Source: Acidobacteriota bacterium (GTDB lineage: Bacteria > Acidobacteriota > Thermoanaerobaculia > Thermoanaerobaculales > Sulfomarinibacteraceae). From it: a DNA stretch of 55,722 nt. Below the pieces are notes generated by a model. It was not told where the DNA came from. It made no database searches and worked only from the letters and a program-made list of their open reading frames with translations. The stretch lies in contig JAJDNM010000125.1 of the NCBI GenBank assembly GCA_022340665.1, forward strand, positions 92,829 through 148,550. The letters are read 5' to 3'. The translations under genes were made by a program, and so were the position numbers. Positions 51,758-55,722 of the stretch are shown here, piece after piece; the first letter of the stretch is position 1, and every line of letters begins with the position of its first letter.

Positions 51758-52507
51758 TTACACTTTCCGGCTCGTCAGCCAGGCAATCCCGAGGATCGGA
51801 ATCGCCGATACGAAAAAGGCTGTCGCCTTGTACAGGAGATTCTGGATGAACAGCCCCTCGAGACCGAACACGATCATCGCCAGAACCGCAACACCGATGA
51901 ACGGCGCCTCGGCTTTGGCCGGGTAATCGGCCGGGAAGACTTTTCCGGAAACTCCGTCGACCGCAGCCTTGTAGGTCTTTCCCTGCCAGTTGTAGGGAGT
52001 GTCGTACATCGGTATGTGATAGAGCACCGTCTGGCGGACTGCCACCTCTCCGTGGCGTGCTTTGAGCCACTCGCGAGCAGTCTCTAGCGGCACCTCGGGC
52101 TCGACTAACGGGACGCCGTCGAGAGCGTCCGAGTCCATCGCACGCGCATCTCCGGCGGGTAGCTCGATCCCCTGCAAGCCCTGGAGCGACGATGGCGCCG
52201 CGGGTTCCAGCACCACCCGTTCACCGCCCTTGCCGGCGACCGTGAATGCCCAGAAAGGAAAGTAGTGAAGCTCCGGCTCGCTCAGTTTCGCCTTCTGGTC
52301 GAGGTCGGCAACCGTCGAAGAACCTCCGAGAAACCTCTTGAGATGGGCTGGCACCTGGACAGGTGGCACTGTCAGCTCCATCACCTCATGGATGAGGGTT
52401 GCGCTCCCGTCAACCACCAGGGCGGTGTCACAGTACGGGCACTCGAGCAGGCGCTCGCCGGCGCGCGGCTCGATCGACGCCCCGCATTGGGTACACGCTA
52501 CCGCCAC
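51758..52507 (-). CDS. Zinc-ribbon membrane protein A (YdjG-like)
   Basis: The 249-residue protein has an N-terminal zinc ribbon CTQCG...CPYC (5-26), a central domain with PELHYFPFWAFTVAG and later TVLYHIPMYDTPYNWQGKTYKAAVDGVSGKV (key: Y-x-x-Y, GKTYKAAVDG), and two C-terminal transmembrane helices (about 200-218 and 228-244). The same ribbon plus FPFW/GKTY pattern is found in B. subtilis YdjG-like membrane-stress proteins. It lies 6 nt downstream of the SPFH gene and is in the same operon. It ends within 2 bp of an array. Confidence 0.83.
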   Translation of the reverse strand: MAVACTQCGASIEPRAGERLLECPYCDTALVVDGSATLIHEVMELTVPPVQVPAHLKRFLGGSSTVADLDQKAKLSEPELHYFPFWAFTVAGKGGERVVLEPAAPSSLQGLQGIELPAGDARAMDSDALDGVPLVEPEVPLETAREWLKARHGEVAVRQTVLYHIPMYDTPYNWQGKTYKAAVDGVSGKVFPADYPAKAEAPFIGVAVLAMIVFGLEGLFIQNLLYKATAFFVSAIPILGIAWLTSRKV

Positions 52508-52513
52508 GGCCGT

Positions 52514-53605
52514 CTATTCCTGTTTCGTCCCGCAGTTAGGGCAGAACTTGGCGCCGTCCGGCACTGGCTGACCGCAGCCGGAGCACCCGCTCCCCGCCTG
52601 AGCGTGGCCGCAGTTGGGACAGAATTTGGCCGACGGCGGGACCGCCGTACCGCACTCGGTGCAGAACGAACCTCCGGCAGCCTTGGAGGCCGCAGCTCCG
52701 GCGGCGGCTGTTCCGGCTGCCGGAGCGCCACCGCCCTGCTGGCCCTGTTGCATCGCCTGGTTGATCATCCCGGGCATCATTGCGCCGAATCCGGCACCGA
52801 GACCGAGCCCCATACCCGCGCTCGCTGCGCCACCTTCACCCCCGGCGCCACTGCCCTGAGCAGCCTCCTCGATCGCTTGCGCGGCCTTGAACTGCATGTA
52901 GGTGTTCATATTGCCCACCGCGCCCATTGCTGACCGCTCGTCGATCTTCTCCTGGACCTCGTCGGGCGGAGTGACCGAATTGATATAGAAGTCGGTGAGA
53001 TCCATGCCGTACTTGCCGAAATCCTCCGATATCCTCGCCTTGGCAGCTGTGCCGAGCTCGTCGTAGTACTTCGGCAGATCGAAGATCGTGTCCAGGGTCT
53101 CGCCGAGCAGATCGTTGAGCCGCGACACGATGATGTCGCGGTAGAAATCCTGCAGCTCGTGGGTCTCGTAGAGGCCCTGCGAACCGACGACCGTGTTGAC
53201 GAAGAGCTGGCTGTCCTCGATGCGGTAGGCATATGTCCCGAATGCGCGAAGCCGGACCATCCCCAGCTCGGCATCGCGGAAGACCACCGGTTCCCGAGTT
53301 CCCCATTTCTGGTCGATGAAGGTCCGCTTGTTGACAAAGACCACCGCCACCCGGAACGGCGACTCCCCGCCGAATGGCGCGCCGATGATTCCGCCGAGTA
53401 ACGGGATATTCTGGGTGCTGAGGGTGTGCCGTCCCGGTCCGAAGACATCCAGCGCCTTGCCGTCGCGATAGAGCACGGCCTCTTGTGCTTCGTGAACCAC
53501 CAGCTGCGCACCGAGCTTGATTTCGGCGCTCCCCTCGGGCGGGAACCGATAGACGATCTCCTCACCACTCGGATCGTGATGTTCGATGATTTCCAGCAGC
53601 GCCAT
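52514..53605 (-). CDS. SPFH (YdjI-like) protein with two C-terminal zinc ribbons
   Basis: The 363-residue protein is a YdjI-type SPFH/virion-core-like protein. The SPFH part (about 20-235) includes [27 protein letters not shown] in parts, FNTVV-like strands and [17 protein letters not shown] Gly/Ala/Gln-rich low-complexity region (about 250-310) follows, and the end has two zinc ribbons, CTECG...CPNCG and CSGCG...CPNCG. No membrane helix is seen, so it is probably recruited to membranes by its partners. In Bacillus a related gene lies with PspA-like and zinc-ribbon genes. The ATG overlaps the upstream gene stop by one base. Confidence 0.92.
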   Translation of the reverse strand: MALLEIIEHHDPSGEEIVYRFPPEGSAEIKLGAQLVVHEAQEAVLYRDGKALDVFGPGRHTLSTQNIPLLGGIIGAPFGGESPFRVAVVFVNKRTFIDQKWGTREPVVFRDAELGMVRLRAFGTYAYRIEDSQLFVNTVVGSQGLYETHELQDFYRDIIVSRLNDLLGETLDTIFDLPKYYDELGTAAKARISEDFGKYGMDLTDFYINSVTPPDEVQEKIDERSAMGAVGNMNTYMQFKAAQAIEEAAQGSGAGGEGGAASAGMGLGLGAGFGAMMPGMINQAMQQGQQGGGAPAAGTAAAGAAASKAAGGSFCTECGTAVPPSAKFCPNCGHAQAGSGCSGCGQPVPDGAKFCPNCGTKQE

Positions 53606-54126
53606 TACGCACCTCCAGTTCGGGTCACGTCTTCAAAGACGGTCGCTCTTTGGTCGAACTTGTCATCCGCTCCCTGCACCGCGTCGAGCAGGCGCGCGAG
53701 CATCTCGTCGTCGGCGGTGTCCGGAAGCTGCTCCACCTGGGTCGCGAGGTACTCGACCGTGTCGGCCAGCGTGAGGTCGAACTCATAGATGCGATCGAGC
53801 TCGGCCTGGCCGATTTTGACCGCGTCGAAGAAGCCGGTCGACCCGTAATCGGCGTGGCGGATCCTGTTCGCCAGCCGATCGAGCGCCTTTTCCACACTCG
53901 ATGCCCGATCGAGGTTGTCGAGCCGGCCCTCCCGGCTCCACTCCCGAATTTTGCCATTGATCGCGAATCTCGCGCGATCGACCTGCTCGGCAAGCCAATC
54001 CCGCTGGAGCTTGTCGACCTCTCGCCGCAGCTCGCGCTCGAGGTAGCCGCGAAAGCCGGGGATCTTCGCACCCAGCTTTTCAATGAAGTTCCGGCGTTCG
54101 CGCGCCCTTTCCAACTCATCGTTCAT
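53605..54126 (-). CDS. First gene of the SPFH operon, helical hypothetical protein
   Basis: I cannot assign a family to this 173-residue protein. It is almost wholly helical, charged and likely coiled-coil: [37 protein letters not shown] in part, then a second helical half beginning [19 protein letters not shown]. The arrangement, helical protein then SPFH then zinc ribbon, is that of PspA-containing ydjFGHI-type operons, but the sequence is shorter than PspA (about 220) and I do not see its signature. GGGAGG before the ATG at 54126 supports the start; the longer frame has no site. Confidence 0.78.
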   Translation of the reverse strand: MNDELERARERRNFIEKLGAKIPGFRGYLERELRREVDKLQRDWLAEQVDRARFAINGKIREWSREGRLDNLDRASSVEKALDRLANRIRHADYGSTGFFDAVKIGQAELDRIYEFDLTLADTVEYLATQVEQLPDTADDEMLARLLDAVQGADDKFDQRATVFEDVTRTGGA

Positions 54127-54694
54127 TTCAGACCTCCCTGTTACCTCAGGCGGACACCGCGGCACCGAACTGTGCCATTCGGACACGCCGTGCACCGTTG
54201 AACGTTACGAAATTCAGGCATGTAAATTGCGTATGAATAAATCGCCATGTCGTTATCGGCCTTGTATCCCTGCTCGTTCCATTACGAGGGAGCCCGGAAG
54301 GCTTCAAGGGCCGGCGGCATGCCCACCTTGCACGGGCGGAGTTTCTGCCCCCAACCTTTAACGGCCCACCGTTAATACCCGCCATTATACCTACCATTTC
54401 GTAGCTGTCTCCGGGGTCCAGGGAACCCCGGGGCAGCTCCTCACCGAACAGTCTCGACGTGGAAGTACCCGCCGTATTCACAATAGTCAGTACGTTGATT
54501 CCCGCTCGTGATTCCCACGGGCGATGCCGGATACTAGATACTGGATACTGGATGCTGGATGCTGGATTCGCCCACCCACCCCTGGATGGTCTGCCTCGGT
54601 ACTGACCAGTATCCAGCATCTAGCATCCAGCATCTAGCATCTGCCGAGAGAACCGACCTCCCCTGAAACAGCGATCGGGTAACATGGAACTGCC
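54127..54694. other. 568-bp gap without a convincing gene
   Basis: No open frame here looks like a normal gene. It carries a short hairpin (TTAACGG...CCGTTAA near 54357-54375), a CCGGGGT/ACCCCGG inverted pair near 54410-54432 and two opposed heptamer arrays. A minus-strand stretch of about 50 codons near 54350-54510 (phrases NVLTIVNTAGTSTSRLFGEELPRG and SYEMVGIMAG, read in parts) has coding-like composition and could be a gene remnant. Confidence 0.5.
54527..54644. repeat. Two opposed heptanucleotide arrays forming a long inverted repeat
   Basis: The left array (54527-54568) has six CTGGATR-type units; the right one (54610-54644) has five units of the same type on the other strand. They can pair as a hairpin of about 35 bp with a 41-nt loop. 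The left array ends at CGCCCACCCACCC. Confidence 0.9.
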
Positions 54695-54859
54695 ATGTCG
54701 AAGAGACCACGCAAGAAAAACAAGAAGAGCACTCGACGGACTCAAGAGCCAGCCAAGAAGAACACGAAGTACTCGGCATCCGAGATCACGTTGGCGGTGC
54801 TGGGTGCGGCGCTCCTGGTGATGGTGGCGGGGATCATCATCACGTCGCTGTTGGACTGA
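54695..54859 (+). CDS. Small basic single-span membrane protein (54 aa)
   Basis: This short frame encodes 54 residues: a strongly basic N-terminus (SKRPRKKNKKSTRRTQEPAKK, given in part), then one transmembrane helix (about 30-50, ITLAVLGAALLVMVAGIIIT) and a two-residue acidic end. The layout suggests a cytosol-facing basic tail with the helix in the inner membrane. It has no known relative to me. The ATG at 54695 is the only one in this frame. It lies between two heptamer arrays at the edge of the SPFH cluster. Whether it is expressed is not shown by the sequence. Confidence 0.6.
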   Translation: MSKRPRKKNKKSTRRTQEPAKKNTKYSASEITLAVLGAALLVMVAGIIITSLLD

Positions 54860-54872
54860 ATGGCCCAAATCG

Positions 54873-54900
54873 CGCGATGCTGGATCCTGGATGCTGGATC
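54873..54900 (+). repeat. Heptanucleotide array, CTGGATC type
   Basis: CGCGATG, CTGGATC, CTGGATG and CTGGATC in phase, followed by CGCCCGCCCACCC, the same kind of flank as in two other arrays. Confidence 0.85.
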
Positions 54901-54915
54901 CGCCCGCCCACCCGC

Positions 54916-54996
54916 GGGCCCAGAGATCACACAGATGGACTTTTTCGGCTGGTTTCGGCTGGTTATCTGTGTTGATCTGTGTGCACCTGTGGGCCC
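54916..54996. repeat. Imperfect inverted repeat containing 10-bp tandem repeats
   Basis: The outer arms (54916-54936 and 54975-54996) are imperfect reverse complements of about 21 bp. Between and inside them lie two exact TTTCGGCTGG units (54943-54962) and three ATCTGTGNNN-type decamers (54965-54994). It occupies the 218-bp gap before the barrel gene. Confidence 0.75.
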
Positions 54997-55077
54997 CCGG
55001 TGTGAACAGATGGATCGAGAATTGAGCATTACAATGGGCGCACCCAAGCGCGCCCCTGATCGCTGAGTTGCCTCGAT

Positions 55078-55722
55078 CTATCGCTTCTTGCCGCGAGGGG
55101 CGTCGGCGCCACCGCCGACCACCGAACCGTCCACCATCAAATCCTCGCTGATATCCGGCGCCCACACATAGGGCGTGATGCACCACTGCCAGCCGTCCGG
55201 ACCAGAGTCAGGCGACGTCAGCCAGCGGCCGACACCGGCCTGCAGGCTGACGGGGAGCTTGCCCATCATGACCAGCTTGGAGGCGGCCACGTTGAACGGC
55301 ACCGACCACTCCTCGATCTCCCAGTTGTAGGTGGTCTCGGACTGGAACGAGACGGTCCAGGCGCTGTGGAAGGTGTAGGCCACGAAGGGGGCTGCACGAA
55401 GGTCGAGTTGATGTCCTCCCGATCGTCGCTGCCGGCGAACGACCACACGTGGTTGGCGAGGGCGCCCATGGTCCACCGCCCGCGCATGGTCAGCGCGATG
55501 GCGGAGGGCCCTGCCCCCCACTTCTCGGCGCCGAGCAGCTGGTCCGTGGCCGTCCGGAGATAGAGGATCGGGCCGACGCCCCAGATCACTCCGTTCGTCG
55601 GTTTCTTCGGGGAGGCGAGCAGGCTGACCGTGATGTCGCCGAGCCCGAACTGCGACCCCGCCCCCGGAACGATCTCGTCCTGCCAGATCACCGGCATGAT
55701 GGTGCGGGTGATCAGGTTCCAG
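55078..55722 (-). pseudogene. Outer-membrane barrel/transporter-like protein, frameshifted and 5' cut
   Basis: The reading frame enters at the right edge and codes for MPVIWQDEIV, GSQFGLGDITVSLLASPKK, LGAEKWGAGPSAIAL, GALANHVWSFAGSDDREDINSTFVQP, then shifts by one base in a G5 run at 55387-55391 (C5 on the coding strand). The other frame continues at once with FVAYTFHSAWTVSFQSETTYNWE and SVPFNVAASKLVMMGKLPVSLQAGV. Both halves fit one family of predicted outer-membrane barrel transporters, so one extra C would restore the gene. It ends in a short Gly/Arg/Lys tail. The shift may be a true mutation or an assembly error in the homopolymer; which is unknown. Confidence 0.85.

Noticed and set aside
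54527-54644. Terminal inverted repeats of an insertion sequence
   Set aside because: The arms are made of 7-bp tandem units, the enclosed 41 bp has no gene, and no transposase or target duplication is seen.
49212-54900. CRISPR array
   Set aside because: The repeats are 7 bp and directly tandem with no spacers, and no cas gene is present.

Overview
The window is GC-rich chromosomal DNA of a free-living Gram-negative-type bacterium. It has an outer-membrane barrel protein, lytic transglycosylases, lipoproteins and periplasmic multihaem cytochromes. The gene mix (MEP-pathway IspG, very large multihaem cytochrome, DUF2298 membrane protein, secreted PQQ-type dehydrogenase with an FESGD-type C-terminus, zinc-ribbon/SPFH operon) and the short intergenic repeats look to me like Acidobacteriota, perhaps a Thermoanaerobaculia-like lineage. 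That placement is inference from gene content, not a search. I see no prophage, transposase, CRISPR array, tRNA or rRNA. One RNA gene, RNase P RNA, is clear.

Layout. 1-5.8 kb, all minus strand: cNMP-binding protein and LD-carboxypeptidase, RNase P RNA, a possible macro-domain protein, a ClpX-like ATPase overlapping an M29 aminopeptidase, and an SDR oxidoreductase. 5.8-12.3 kb, plus strand: a 1,586-residue acyl-CoA-synthetase/GNAT fusion, a polytopic membrane protein and a lone receiver-domain protein closed by a strong terminator. 12.3-17.2 kb: a divergent pair of electron-transfer genes, a 23-CXXCH cytochrome fused to a b-type membrane domain and a six-haem NapC-like cytochrome. 17.4-25 kb: envelope genes (tandem solute-binding lytic transglycosylase, GT2 glycosyltransferase, DUF2298 membrane protein) plus two uncharacterised proteins. 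25-33.5 kb: LpdD-like protein, ispG overlapping a secreted MEMO-family protein, HerA-like ATPase, BON-LysM protein, GHMP kinase, M23 peptidase and a cysteine-less thioredoxin-fold protein. 33.5-46.5 kb: mostly metabolic and housekeeping genes (GMC oxidoreductase, PEMT-like methyltransferase, YcaQ-like glycosylase, PQQ-type dehydrogenase, K+ channel, cupin, TrmO, thioesterase, nitrilase, RecD2, TPR lipoprotein).

46.5-54.9 kb is the most distinctive stretch. A flotillin, an SPFH/YdjI-like protein with two zinc ribbons, three further zinc-ribbon proteins, a PH-like membrane protein and a small basic single-span protein are interleaved with short tandem arrays. Those arrays all have a 7-bp period although their sequences differ. 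The window ends in a barrel protein gene broken by a single-base frameshift in a G5 run.

How the genes may work together: the cytochrome pair could move electrons between the quinone pool and the periplasm. The SPFH/zinc-ribbon operon resembles the membrane-stress ydjGHI type. The ClpX-like ATPase and M29 peptidase are probably translationally coupled and may act on the same substrates. The candidates that most deserve follow-up are the acyl-CoA-synthetase/GNAT fusion (which appears to lack the usual catalytic lysine), the ClpX-like/M29 pair, the 23-haem/b fusion, the SPFH/zinc-ribbon cluster and the heptamer arrays.
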